Assembly (NCBI RefSeq): GCF_023208015.1 | Contig: NZ_CP051627.1 | Coordinates: forward strand, 2,604,001-2,668,000 | Source of the DNA: Thermobifida alba | GTDB lineage: Bacteria > Actinomycetota > Actinomycetes > Streptosporangiales > Streptosporangiaceae | Length of the DNA stretch: 64,000 nt | Direction of reading: 5' to 3' | Part shown: in pieces, positions 1-8,425 of the stretch | Layout: each line of letters starts with the position of its first letter | How positions within the stretch are numbered: the stretch's first letter is position 1 | Made by a program: the position numbers and the translations under genes | Notes under the pieces: generated by a model | Databases searched by the model: none | Told to the model about the DNA's origin: nothing | What the model saw: the letters and a program-made list of their open reading frames with translations, nothing else

Positions 1-91
1 CGGAGTACCGTCCGGCGCGATGAGGCGTCCGGCGACCGCCGTCCCGTCCCCCGTCCCAGCACCGTCTGGCCAGAACTAGAAACGGAGCGTC

Positions 92-865
92 ATGAACCCC
101 CGTCAACGACGCGGCGTTCTGCTCATGATCGTCGCCGCACTCGGCGCGGTCGTCGTGTTCTTCACGATCGTCTCCTACGTCAACACGCTCAACAGCGAAC
201 TGGGCACCTACCGGACGGTTCTGCGGCTCACCCAGGACGTCGACCCCTACCAGCCGATCACCGAGGACATGGTCGAACCCTACGAGGTGCCGGCCAAGTT
301 CTTCGACGAGGAGACCTTCCTGGCCGACCTGACCGACGCCGACCAGGCGCTGTCGCAGCCGGGCAGCGAGGCCGTCTCCGCCACCTTCCTGCAGGCGGGC
401 ACTCTGCTGCAGAAGAGCATGGTGATCCCCGCGCCCGCACTGGAGAACGGCGAACGCGAGATCGCGATCATGATCAACGCCGAGACCGGCGTGGCCGGCA
501 AGGTGTCCCGCCAGTCCCGCGTGGACGTCTACGCCTCCTTCCAGCCCAACGAGCAGTCCCCCGCCTGCGCGATCCGCGTGCTGACCAACGTGGAGGTCCT
601 GGACGTGGGGGACATCGGCTCGCAGATCGACTCGCAGACCGGCGGCACCAACACCGTCGTCCCCGTCACCTTCCGGCTCACCCCCCAGCAGGCGCTGCAG
701 CTCACCTACGCCGAGTCCTTCGCCTCCAAGGTCCGCCTGGCCCTGGTCAGCGCACGCGGGGCGGGCACCCCCGGGGAGATGGAGTTCTGCTCCGACGACC
801 AACTGGAGGCGCTCGGGGAGCAGCGGAACGACGAGCAGGACAACAGCGGCCCGGGCGGCTTCTGA
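92..865 (+). CDS. cpaB: Flp pilus assembly protein RcpC/CpaB
   Basis: A 257-residue protein with one N-terminal membrane helix (about residues 9-29) followed by an extracytoplasmic SAF-type domain (about 50-110) and a second RcpC-like half. In the Tad family RcpC/CpaB is a periplasmic or wall-zone assembly factor needed for pilus biogenesis. The ATG at 92 is preceded by a GGAG-containing ribosome site (about 82-87). It is the first gene of a run whose next members are TadZ, TadE, TadA, TadB and TadC, which supports the call. The C-terminal tail is acidic, Gly/Asn-rich and probably disordered. Family membership is inferred from the SAF-like segment and context. Confidence 0.85.
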   Translation: MNPRQRRGVLLMIVAALGAVVVFFTIVSYVNTLNSELGTYRTVLRLTQDVDPYQPITEDMVEPYEVPAKFFDEETFLADLTDADQALSQPGSEAVSATFLQAGTLLQKSMVIPAPALENGEREIAIMINAETGVAGKVSRQSRVDVYASFQPNEQSPACAIRVLTNVEVLDVGDIGSQIDSQTGGTNTVVPVTFRLTPQQALQLTYAESFASKVRLALVSARGAGTPGEMEFCSDDQLEALGEQRNDEQDNSGPGGF

Positions 866-900
866 TGGCACGCGCCGCCCGCCCCCGGAGGTGAGAACGG

Positions 901-2508
901 ATGAACGCCTACCAGGTCATGATCGGTGTCCCCACCGACGAACTGGAGAACGCCCTCGTCGCCCGGTTCGCGGAGATCGCCGAAACCGAGGTCGTGAGCG
1001 TGCACCGCTCCTCGCACGAGATCACCGACGCGCTGCCCCGGCTGCCCGGCCTCGACGTGGTGCTGATCCACGAGGACCTCGGCCCCCTCCCGGTGCTCGA
1101 CCTCATCCGCGACATCTCCCGCAACCGCCCCCAGCTCGCCGTCATCCTCATCTCCGACGAGACGTCCCCCGACGTCTTCACCAACGCGGTGGAGGCGGGC
1201 GCACGCGGCCTGCTGCAGAGCGACGCCACGATCGAGGAACTCGGCGCGCGCGTCTCCAGCGCGGCCGAATGGTCCCGGACCCTGCGCCGCCACCTGGAAG
1301 CCGCGTCCCTGGACCTGCCCATGACGGGACGCCGCGGCCGGATCATCACCCTGACCGGCGCCAAGGGCGGGGTGGGCACCACCACCACGGCGATCCACCT
1401 GGCCCGGATAGCGGCCCGGAGCGGCCAGGTGGTCTGCCTCGTCGACCTCGACCTGCAGTCCGGCGACATCCCGGGCTACTGCGACCTCAAACACCGCCGC
1501 AGCATCGTCGACCTGGTCGAGGCCGCCGACGACATCAGCGCCGCGATGCTCGCCGACACCCTCTACGTGCACCCCGACGGCCCCCACATCCTGCTGGCCC
1601 CCGTGCACGGCGAGAACGGCGAGGACGTCACCGCGCGCGCGGCCCGGCAGATCCTGGGAGCGCTGCGGTCACGCTACGACGCGGTGATCGTGGACTGCGG
1701 CTCCTCCGTCGACGACGCGACCGCCGTGGCCGTGGAACTGTCCGACACCGCCCTGGTCCTCGTCACCCCCGACCTCCCGGCGCTGCGCGCCGCCCAGCGG
1801 CTCATGGCGATGTGGGAGCGCCTCCAGATCCGCGAGGCCAAGAACGTCACGTCGCTGCTGGTCCGGCACAGCCGCAGGAACGAGATCCAACCCGAGTTCG
1901 CCCGCAAACTGCTGGGCGCCCAGATGCTGCGCACCGTCGTCCCCGCCGCCTACCGGGCCCTGGAGGAGGCGTCCAACACCGGCAACCCCTCCAGGCTCAC
2001 CGACGAGAACCTGCTCAAGGCGTTCGGGAGGATCTCCGGCGAGCTGGGCCTGCTCGACTCCGCCGCGGATCCCGACCCGCCGCCACCCGCCTCCCCCACC
2101 GGCACCGAGGCCGAGACGGTCCTCGCCCGCAGCCGCCGACCGCGGGGCCGCGACGACACGGGCGCCTCGGTCGTGGAGTTCGCCGCGCTCGTGCCGCTCC
2201 TCGGCCTGGCGCTCCTGCTCACCTGGCAGGTCGTGCTCGTCGGACTGACCGGGATGTACGCCTCGCACGCCGCCAACGAAGGCGCCCGGCAGGCGGCCCT
2301 CACCCCCGACGACCCCGACCTGATCCTGGAGGAGGCCGCCCGGCGGGTGCGCTCCCCCTGGGACGAGGAGGGAACCTTCCACCTGGAGCGGATCACGGTG
2401 GACGGCCGGGAGTACGTCGAGGTCACCATCGCGATGCCGATGGTCCTGCCCGGCCTGGACAGTCCCTGGGGCATCAGCAGCCGCTCCATGATCCTGCCCG
2501 AGAGGTGA
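901..2508 (+). CDS. tadZ: TadZ/CpaE ATPase fused to a TadE-like pseudopilin
   Basis: A 535-residue fusion. Residues about 1-125 resemble the degenerate receiver domain of CpaE/TadZ. Residues about 140-395 form a ParA/MinD-type P-loop ATPase with deviant Walker A AKGGVGTTTT (about 151-160), where the second signature Lys is Thr. After a Pro-rich linker (about 395-420) comes a TadE-type class III prepilin motif: Gly421, then ASVVEF with Glu at +5, a membrane helix (about 427-450) and a short outer domain. TadZ localises Tad machines at the membrane. TadE is a minor pseudopilin. No stop, and no in-frame ATG, GTG or TTG just ahead of the TadE part, suggests a split gene. The following gene encodes a separate TadE. 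Confidence 0.88.
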   Translation: MNAYQVMIGVPTDELENALVARFAEIAETEVVSVHRSSHEITDALPRLPGLDVVLIHEDLGPLPVLDLIRDISRNRPQLAVILISDETSPDVFTNAVEAGARGLLQSDATIEELGARVSSAAEWSRTLRRHLEAASLDLPMTGRRGRIITLTGAKGGVGTTTTAIHLARIAARSGQVVCLVDLDLQSGDIPGYCDLKHRRSIVDLVEAADDISAAMLADTLYVHPDGPHILLAPVHGENGEDVTARAARQILGALRSRYDAVIVDCGSSVDDATAVAVELSDTALVLVTPDLPALRAAQRLMAMWERLQIREAKNVTSLLVRHSRRNEIQPEFARKLLGAQMLRTVVPAAYRALEEASNTGNPSRLTDENLLKAFGRISGELGLLDSAADPDPPPPASPTGTEAETVLARSRRPRGRDDTGASVVEFAALVPLLGLALLLTWQVVLVGLTGMYASHAANEGARQAALTPDDPDLILEEAARRVRSPWDEEGTFHLERITVDGREYVEVTIAMPMVLPGLDSPWGISSRSMILPER

Positions 2509-2512
2509 CCAG

Positions 2513-2887
2513 GTGCGCCCGTCCCCCCGCTTCCGTCCCGCCCGCCGCGGCGACCGCGGCTCCCAGATCGTGGAGTTCGCCGCCTACCTGCCGCTGTTCC
2601 TGCTCATGGTGACGATCGCGTTCGAGGTGTTCGTCTCGTTCGTCGCCGTCGAACAGGCCGAGAACGCGGCCCGCATCGGCGCCCGGACCGCCGAACGCTC
2701 CGGCCCGCTCGACGGGGCCGCGGCGGCACGGCAGGCGCTGCCCGGCTGGCTGGACGACGCCGAGATCCGCACCGGCCACACCGCCGACCGCGGCGTCTAC
2801 GCCGAGGTGGAGTTCAGCGTCCCCGTGGTCTTCCCGATCGGGGGGCTCGACTACACCGTGGTCCGCCGCGTCGACATGGCCGTCTGA
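2513..2887 (+). CDS. tadE: TadE-like pseudopilin
   Basis: A 124-residue protein with a basic 16-residue leader, Gly16, then SQIVEF (Glu21 at +5) and a hydrophobic helix (about 22-42). This is the class III prepilin layout processed by TadV-type peptidases. TadE proteins are minor pilins that act in Flp fibre assembly. The GTG start lies 4 bases after the stop of the TadZ-TadE fusion, so the two are probably translationally coupled. The remainder (about 45-124) is a small exported domain without cysteines. It is paralogous to the C-terminal part of the preceding fusion, giving two TadE units in tandem. Confidence 0.85.
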   Translation: MRPSPRFRPARRGDRGSQIVEFAAYLPLFLLMVTIAFEVFVSFVAVEQAENAARIGARTAERSGPLDGAAAARQALPGWLDDAEIRTGHTADRGVYAEVEFSVPVVFPIGGLDYTVVRRVDMAV

Positions 2888-2921
2888 CGCCCCCTCCCCC
2901 GTCTCCCAGCAGGTAGGACTC

Positions 2922-4268
2922 ATGGCACTCAAGGACCGGCTCAACGAGGACCGCCTCGCCGCCCAGCACTCCGACCGCAGCAGCGTCGCCCACTGGCGGC
3001 AGCGCCTGCTCTCCGAGATCAACCTCGACGACCTGGCCGTGCTCAGCCTCGAACAGCGCCGCATCCGCCTGGAGAAGGTCGTCGGCCACCTGTTGTCCCG
3101 CGAAGGCCCCGTGCTCTCCGACCGGGAACGCGCCAACATGATCCGCCGGGTGGTGGACGAGGCGCTGGGCCTGGGCGTGCTCGAACCGCTGCTGGCGGAC
3201 GAGACCATCACCGAGATCATGGTCAACGGCCCCGACGACATCTTCATCGAACGCAACGGCCGGGTGGAGCGCATCGAGACCACGTTCGCCAGCGAGGAGC
3301 AGCTCTACCAGACCATCGACCGCATCGTCTCCACGGTGAACCGCCGCGTCGACGAGTCCAGCCCGATGGTGGACGCGCGCCTGCCCACCGGGGAGCGCGT
3401 CAACGTGATCATCCCGCCGCTCTCCCTGTCCGGGCCGATCATCACGATCCGGCGGTTCCCCAAACCGTTCACCATCGAGCAGCTCATCGCCAAGGGCAGC
3501 CTCGACGAGGCGACCGGCATCCTGCTGGCCTCGATGATCCGCGCCCGGTTCAACGTGATCGTCTCCGGGGGCACCGGCACCGGAAAGACCACCTTCCTCA
3601 ACGCGCTGTCGGCGTTCGTGCCCTCCCACGAACGCATCATCACCATCGAGGACTCCGCCGAACTGCAACTGCAGCAGGAGCACGTGCTGCGGCTGGAGGC
3701 CCGCCCGCCCAACATCGAGGGCGAGGGCGCCATCACCATCCGCGACCTGGTCCGCAACTCGCTGCGCATGCGGCCCGACCGCATCATCGTCGGCGAGGTC
3801 CGCGGCGCCGAGACCCTCGACATGCTGCAGGCGATGAACACCGGCCACGACGGCTCGCTGGCCACCGTGCACGCCAACTCCGCCGACGACGCCGTGCACC
3901 GCCTGCTGACCCTGGCCTCCATGAGCGAGGTCAAGATCCCCTTCGAGGCGCTGCGGGACCAGGTCAACGCGGCGATCGACGTCATCGTGCACCTGTCCCG
4001 CTACCCGGACGGCTCGCGGCGGGTCGCGGAGCTGGCGGTGGTGGCCTCCACCCGGCGGGAGGAGTTCCGCCTGGAGCCGCTGCTGAGCTTCCGGGCGGAC
4101 CGCTACGAGGCGAACCGCCGGGTCACCGGAGAATTCCACCGTTTCCCGCTGCCGCGGCACATCGCCCAACGCCTCCACGCCGCCGGCGAGACGATCCCGG
4201 CGGCGTTCGGCGTCCGCCCCGTTCCCCCCTCCGCCAACGGCTTCCCCTTCCCCGGAGGCGCGCTGTGA
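2922..4268 (+). CDS. tadA: TadA/CpaF secretion ATPase
   Basis: A 448-residue type II/IV secretion ATPase, the motor that powers Flp pilus assembly from the cytoplasm. Walker A GGTGTGKTT is seen with Lys222. It is followed by the acidic ITIEDS segment (Asp box), the RMRPDRIIVGEVRG Walker B region and a TGHDGSLATVHAN His box, in the order expected for the GspE/VirB11 superfamily CpaF branch. The N-terminal 110 residues are the helical CpaF region. ATG start with AGCAGGTAGGA upstream. Its stop overlaps the GTG start of TadB in a GTGA junction, indicating coupled expression. Confidence 0.95.
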   Translation: MALKDRLNEDRLAAQHSDRSSVAHWRQRLLSEINLDDLAVLSLEQRRIRLEKVVGHLLSREGPVLSDRERANMIRRVVDEALGLGVLEPLLADETITEIMVNGPDDIFIERNGRVERIETTFASEEQLYQTIDRIVSTVNRRVDESSPMVDARLPTGERVNVIIPPLSLSGPIITIRRFPKPFTIEQLIAKGSLDEATGILLASMIRARFNVIVSGGTGTGKTTFLNALSAFVPSHERIITIEDSAELQLQQEHVLRLEARPPNIEGEGAITIRDLVRNSLRMRPDRIIVGEVRGAETLDMLQAMNTGHDGSLATVHANSADDAVHRLLTLASMSEVKIPFEALRDQVNAAIDVIVHLSRYPDGSRRVAELAVVASTRREEFRLEPLLSFRADRYEANRRVTGEFHRFPLPRHIAQRLHAAGETIPAAFGVRPVPPSANGFPFPGGAL

Positions 4269-5194
4269 ACTACACCCTGGTCATCCTGCTCGCCACGATC
4301 GCCACGCTGACCGTCGCGGTGTGGGGCGTGGTCGTCTTCCTGGACGGTGTGGCGCAACGCCGCATGCTGGCCGCACGCAGCGTGCTGGCCGAGGTGGAGC
4401 GGCGGGCCAACACCCCGCTGGCCCGCCTGGACGTGCGGCTGCGGCGGACACGGCTCGGCCACCAGGTCCAACTGCGCCTGGCCCGCTCGGGCGTCCGGAT
4501 GAAGGTCTCCTCCTTCGTGCTGCTGGTGGCGGCCAGCGCCGTGGCCGCGGTCGCCGTCGTCTGGCAGGTCCTCGCCCCGGTGCTGGGCCTGCTCGCCGCC
4601 GCCCTGGTGGGCTACCTGTTCCTCGCCTACCTGAACCGGCAGGAGGAGAAGCGCCGGGAGGCGTTCACCGCGCAGCTGCCCGAACTCGCCCGGGTGCTGT
4701 CCAACGCCACCCAGGCGGGCCTGTCCCTGCCCACCGCGATCGACATGGCCGCCGACGAACTCCCCGACCCGGCCGGGGCGGAACTGCGGCACGTCGCCGA
4801 GTCGATCAAGGTCGGCCAGTCCTTCGAGAGCGCCGTCAACGACTTGAGGGAACGCATGCCCTCCCGGGAGATCGGCGTGCTGGTCTCCACCCTGCTGGTG
4901 TCGGCCCGCTCCGGCGGCGCGCTGGTCACGGCGCTGCGCACCATCTCCGACACCCTGGAGAACCGCAAGGAGACCCGGCGCGAGGTCCGCACGATCCTGA
5001 GCGAGACCACCAACACGGCGTGGACGCTGCTGGCCATGGGCGTGGGATCGCTGTTCCTGCTCAACGTGATCATGCCCGGCACCGTGGCCGCGATGACCAG
5101 GAGCTTCGCCGGCCTCACCGTCCTGGGCACCGCCCTGGCCCTCTTCACCGTCGGGTTCGTGGTGATCCGCCGCATGGCCCGCATCGACTTCTGA
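4265..5194 (+). CDS. tadB: TadB inner-membrane platform protein
   Basis: A 309-residue membrane protein of the type II secretion system F family. There are helices near the N-terminus (about 1-28), a pair at about 75-118 and a C-terminal pair (about 250-300). Between them is a cytoplasmic GspF-type helical domain starting RRVEAFTAQLPELARVL-like and containing the alternating Gly/Ala patch typical of TadB. With TadC it forms the membrane platform that TadA drives. The GTG start overlaps the tadA stop (TGA at 4266-4268). Length and order fit the family. Confidence 0.92.
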   Translation: MNYTLVILLATIATLTVAVWGVVVFLDGVAQRRMLAARSVLAEVERRANTPLARLDVRLRRTRLGHQVQLRLARSGVRMKVSSFVLLVAASAVAAVAVVWQVLAPVLGLLAAALVGYLFLAYLNRQEEKRREAFTAQLPELARVLSNATQAGLSLPTAIDMAADELPDPAGAELRHVAESIKVGQSFESAVNDLRERMPSREIGVLVSTLLVSARSGGALVTALRTISDTLENRKETRREVRTILSETTNTAWTLLAMGVGSLFLLNVIMPGTVAAMTRSFAGLTVLGTALALFTVGFVVIRRMARIDF

Positions 5195-5233
5195 GCCCGC
5201 CCACCCCCCGACCGACGCACGGAGCCCGAACCC

Positions 5234-6142
5234 ATGTCCATCGTGCTGAACCCCCTGACGGCCCTGCTGGTGGGCCTGTCCGGCGCGCTCTGCGTGGCCC
5301 TGTTCGTGTGGGGCTTCCACCTGCTGACACGCAGAAGCGAGGTCGCGGGCGACTTCGTCGTCGAGGCGCCGAAACGGAAGACCAACGAGACCTTCTTCCT
5401 GCACCGCGTCACCGAACTGATCGGACGGCCGTTCGCCCCGACCGTCCTGGAGTGGCTGGGAGACGAACGGCAGGCCCGGATCCAGCTCCTCATCGACGCG
5501 GCCGGCCGCCCCGACGGACTCACCGTGCGGCGCTACGCGCAGCGCAAGGCCGGGGAGGTGCTGCTCTACGGCGGCCTGGCGCTCCTGCTGTTCCTGAACG
5601 GCTCGCCGATGCTCGCCGTGGTGGTGTGCTGCTTCTGCGCGCTCACCGAACTGTCGCTGCTGTCCGAGAGACGCAACCGCCAGGAGGAGGTCCAGAAGCA
5701 GCTGCCCGACTTCCTGGACGTCCTCGCGGTCACGGTGAGCTCCGGGCTCGCCTTCCGCCAGGCGCTGGCCCGGGTGGCCGACTCCATGCCGGGAGTGCTG
5801 GCCGCGGAGTTCCAGCTGGCGCTGCGCCAGATGGAACTGGGCACCAGCAGGCGGGACGCGTTCAACGCGCTGCGGGACCGCAACTCCAACGAGGCCCTGG
5901 GCCGGTTCATCACGGCCCTGCAGCAGTCCGAGGACCTGGGCGCCCCGCTCACCCAGACCCTGCACGCGATCAGCACCGACATGCGCCGGGAGGACGCCCA
6001 GTTCCTGCGGCGCAAGGCGCAGCAGCTCAACCCCCGGGTCACCGGGGTGACCGCGGCCACCATGCTGCCCGGCTTGCTGCTGATCATCGGCGGCGGCATC
6101 TTCCTCGGCTCCGACATCGACCTCTCGGCCATCCTCGGGTGA
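5234..6142 (+). CDS. tadC: TadC inner-membrane platform protein
   Basis: A 302-residue GspF-family protein paired with TadB. There is an N-terminal helix (about 8-30), a central helix pair (about 115-140), a cytoplasmic helical domain with QLPDFLDVLAVTVSSGL (the usual TadC/GspF start) and a C-terminal hydrophobic segment. ATG start after a GGAGC ribosome site. It ends 4 bases before the GTG of the sensor kinase, so the two-component system is likely cotranscribed with the pilus machine. Confidence 0.92.
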   Translation: MSIVLNPLTALLVGLSGALCVALFVWGFHLLTRRSEVAGDFVVEAPKRKTNETFFLHRVTELIGRPFAPTVLEWLGDERQARIQLLIDAAGRPDGLTVRRYAQRKAGEVLLYGGLALLLFLNGSPMLAVVVCCFCALTELSLLSERRNRQEEVQKQLPDFLDVLAVTVSSGLAFRQALARVADSMPGVLAAEFQLALRQMELGTSRRDAFNALRDRNSNEALGRFITALQQSEDLGAPLTQTLHAISTDMRREDAQFLRRKAQQLNPRVTGVTAATMLPGLLLIIGGGIFLGSDIDLSAILG

Positions 6143-6146
6143 TCCC

Positions 6147-7358
6147 GTGGACACCGTGACCGGACGGGAGGAGGCCCCGCTGGAGCGGCTGACCGGGCTG
6201 ACCCGGCTGCTCGTCCAGCTGCGGTTCCTGCTCACCGGCGTCGCCCTGCTGCTGCTCCCCCCGGAGCGGATCTCCGCGGGCGTCGTCGTCATGCTGGTCA
6301 GCTACGCGGTGCTCTCCTGGCTGCTGTCCCGCCACTGGGAGCGGCTCTCCGCCCACGTGGTGCGCCGTCCACCGCTGGTCGCCGCCGACGCCCTGGTCGC
6401 CTCGGCGATCCTGGCGGTGGCCGGCCCCTCCGGGGCCTTCTTCCTCGCCACGGTGCTCACCAGCGTCACCGCCGGGGTGCTGTACCGGCTCAGGGGCGTG
6501 GCGGCCGCCTCCGCGCTCCAGGTCCTCGGCTACCTGCTGGCCCTGCTCGCGTACCTGGGGGAGCTGTCCGCCCCGGACGCGACGCTCTGGGTCAACGTGC
6601 AGGTCGTCGTCATCCAGCCGCTGCTCTACCCGACCGCCGGGTACATCGGGCTGCGGCTGCGCGGCCTGTTCGAGGAGCTGGCCCTGGAGCAGGAGCGGCG
6701 GCGCGCCGCCGAACGCGCGGCCGCGGCCGCGGAGGAGCGCGCCCGGCTGGCCCGGGACATGCACGACTCGGTGGCCAAGACCCTGCGGGGCGCGGCCCTG
6801 GCGGCCCAGGCCCTGCCGGTCTGGCTGCGCAAGGACCCGGAGCGCGCGGCCGCCACCGCGGCCCAGGTGGCGGACGCCGCCGAGACCGCCGCACGGGAGG
6901 CCCGCGAACTCATCACCGACCTGCGCGAGGAGGCCCCCGACACCCCCGTCGCGGACCGGGTGGCCGCGGTGCTGCGCGAGTGGTCCGCCCGGACCGGGGT
7001 GCGCACCCGGCTGCGCTCCTGCGGGTCCCCGCTGCCGCTGCTGGTGACCGCCCGCCACGAGACCCTCGCCGTGCTGCGCGAGGCCCTCGCCAACGTCGAC
7101 CGGCACGCCGCCGCCCGGACCGTCGACGTGGAGCTGGCCGCGGAGGACGGGTACCTGGTGCTGACCGTCCGCGACGACGGCCGGGGGTTCGACCCCGAGG
7201 CGCCCGTTCCCGGCCACTACGGCCTGGTGGGCATGCGGGAGCGCGCGGTCCGCGCCGGGGGCCGCCTGGCCCTCGACACGGCCCCGGGCAGGGGGACCGC
7301 GCTGACCCTGCGCGTCCCGCTGGCGGCGCCGTCCGACACCAGCGAACGATCCCCGTGA
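6147..7358 (+). CDS. NarL-family sensor histidine kinase
   Basis: A 403-residue kinase. About five hydrophobic segments lie within residues 20-170, then a coiled Ala/Arg-rich stretch (175-200), then a HisKA_3 dimerisation box ARDMHDSV with phospho-acceptor His206. The HATPase_c domain (about 300-392) has EALANVDRH (N-box, Asn316), DDGRGF (G1) and GRGTAL (G2). It should autophosphorylate in response to a membrane or extracellular cue and pass phosphate to the regulator encoded next. It starts 4 bases after tadC, which places pilus control inside the pilus operon. The ligand cannot be told from sequence. Confidence 0.9.
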   Translation: MDTVTGREEAPLERLTGLTRLLVQLRFLLTGVALLLLPPERISAGVVVMLVSYAVLSWLLSRHWERLSAHVVRRPPLVAADALVASAILAVAGPSGAFFLATVLTSVTAGVLYRLRGVAAASALQVLGYLLALLAYLGELSAPDATLWVNVQVVVIQPLLYPTAGYIGLRLRGLFEELALEQERRRAAERAAAAAEERARLARDMHDSVAKTLRGAALAAQALPVWLRKDPERAAATAAQVADAAETAAREARELITDLREEAPDTPVADRVAAVLREWSARTGVRTRLRSCGSPLPLLVTARHETLAVLREALANVDRHAAARTVDVELAAEDGYLVLTVRDDGRGFDPEAPVPGHYGLVGMRERAVRAGGRLALDTAPGRGTALTLRVPLAAPSDTSERSP

Positions 7359-7381
7359 TCCCCGGTCAAGGAGGTCCCGCC

Positions 7382-8038
7382 ATGTCCCCGATCACCGTTC
7401 TCGCGGTCGACGACAACATCGTCGTCCGCGCGGGCCTGGTCGCCCTGCTGGAGACCGCCGACGACATCCGGGTGGTCGGCGAGGCGGGCGACGGCGCCGA
7501 GGCCGTGGTGAAGGCCCGGGAACTGCGTCCCGACGTCGTGCTGCTCGACGTCCGCATGCCGGTGCGCGACGGGGTGAGCGTGGTGGAGGAACTCGCCGAG
7601 TTCACCAGGGTGGTGATGCTCACCCACACCGAGGACCCCGAGGTCGTGCAGACGGCGCTGCGCCGCGGCGCCTCCGGCTACCTGGTGCACGGCCACTTCA
7701 CCCTGGACGAACTGGACCGCGCGCTGCGCGAGGTGGTGCGCGGAACCGGCAGCCCGCTCTCCCCGGTCGCCGCGGCCGCCCTGGTCTCCTCCCTCCGCTC
7801 CGCTCCGCGCACCCCCGCTCCGGTCGACCCCGCGGCCCTGGGGCTGACCGACCGGGAGGCCGAGGTGCTCGCGGCGATGGCGCGGGGCCTGTCCAACGCC
7901 GAGATCGCCGCGGAGCTCTTCCTGTCCGAGAAGACCGTGAAAAACCACATCAACCGTATTTTTCGGAAACTCGGTGTGGCCACCCGGGCGGCGGCGATAG
8001 CCCGCTGGAACGGCCACGCGGAGCCCTCACCCGGGTGA
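7382..8038 (+). CDS. NarL/FixJ-family response regulator
   Basis: A 218-residue regulator. The receiver domain (1-120) has acidic pocket Asp10/Asp11, phospho-acceptor Asp56 in LLDVRMP and the Thr/Lys-side region MLTHTE. A LuxR-type helix-turn-helix lies at about 153-200 (LTDREAEVL, SNAEIAAELFLSEKTVKNH). The ATG at 7382 has a strong AAGGAGG at 7368-7374. It is the cognate partner of the adjacent kinase. It is the best local candidate to bind the related upstream elements found before flp, the MinD-like gene and the large pilin-like gene. That binding is inferred. Confidence 0.92.
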   Translation: MSPITVLAVDDNIVVRAGLVALLETADDIRVVGEAGDGAEAVVKARELRPDVVLLDVRMPVRDGVSVVEELAEFTRVVMLTHTEDPEVVQTALRRGASGYLVHGHFTLDELDRALREVVRGTGSPLSPVAAAALVSSLRSAPRTPAPVDPAALGLTDREAEVLAAMARGLSNAEIAAELFLSEKTVKNHINRIFRKLGVATRAAAIARWNGHAEPSPG

Positions 8039-8049
8039 ATCCGCTCGGG

Positions 8050-8096
8050 GTCTTCCTGGGTCCGTACATTTGGGCCCGCAGGCCCTAGGATTCCGG
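8050..8096 (+). promoter_or_regulatory. Shared Tad-locus upstream element, copy A
   Basis: The stretch GTCTTCCTGGGTCCG (8050-8064), then TTTGGGCC (8069-8076) and TAGGATTCCGG (8086-8096), resembles two other segments at 12551-12608 and 13696-13748. Each lies upstream of a pilus-related gene, here flp. Likely a promoter/operator unit. The bound factor is not known. Confidence 0.45.
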
Positions 8097-8161
8097 TTCA
8101 CTGTTCTCTAGCTTGGTGAATCGTCCACGGGAAACCGGAGAAAGCACCCCCAGGAGTTCCG

Positions 8162-8425
8162 ATGCCGACCCCGTTCCTCTTCCTCTACACCAAGGCCCGG
8201 GCATCCCTCGCCGACCGGCTGCGCCACCGCGACGACCGGGGCGGCGGTTTCGTGGAGTACGCGGCCGTCATCGTGCTGGTGGCCGCGATCGCCGCAGCCG
8301 TGTTCGCCAGCGACCTGGGCAACCAGATTGCAAACAGCCTGGTTGCCACGATCACACAGATCCTCGAAGGCGGTGGTGACGGTACCGGCACTGGCGGACG
8401 CGGTCTCTGGCCCTGGTCTTCATGA
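8162..8425 (+). CDS. flp: Flp major pilin
   Basis: An 87-residue prepilin. A basic 27-residue leader ends in Arg-Gly27, followed by GGFVEYAAVIVLVA, with the conserved Glu32-Tyr33 at +5/+6 and a long hydrophobic helix. The mature part is short and Gly-rich at the C-terminus. Flp pilins polymerise into the Tad fibre after removal of the leader. The ATG has AGGAG at 8152-8156. The stop overlaps the ATG of the TadG-like gene (ATGA at 8422-8425). A dedicated upstream element (8050-8096) suggests strong separate transcription of the fibre subunit. Confidence 0.93.
   Translation: MPTPFLFLYTKARASLADRLRHRDDRGGGFVEYAAVIVLVAAIAAAVFASDLGNQIANSLVATITQILEGGGDGTGTGGRGLWPWSS

Noticed and set aside
901-2508. 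Possible frameshift or missed gene boundary between TadZ and TadE parts
   Set aside because: The frame is continuous with normal codon bias across the junction, and no in-frame ATG, GTG or TTG lies shortly before the prepilin motif. It is reported as a real fusion, pending resequencing.
4103-6292. Long open frame on the minus strand opposite tadB/tadC
   Set aside because: It mirrors the GC third-position bias of the tad genes. The translation is low complexity (Gly, Gln, Arg, His) with no domain, and the plus-strand genes are well-known families.
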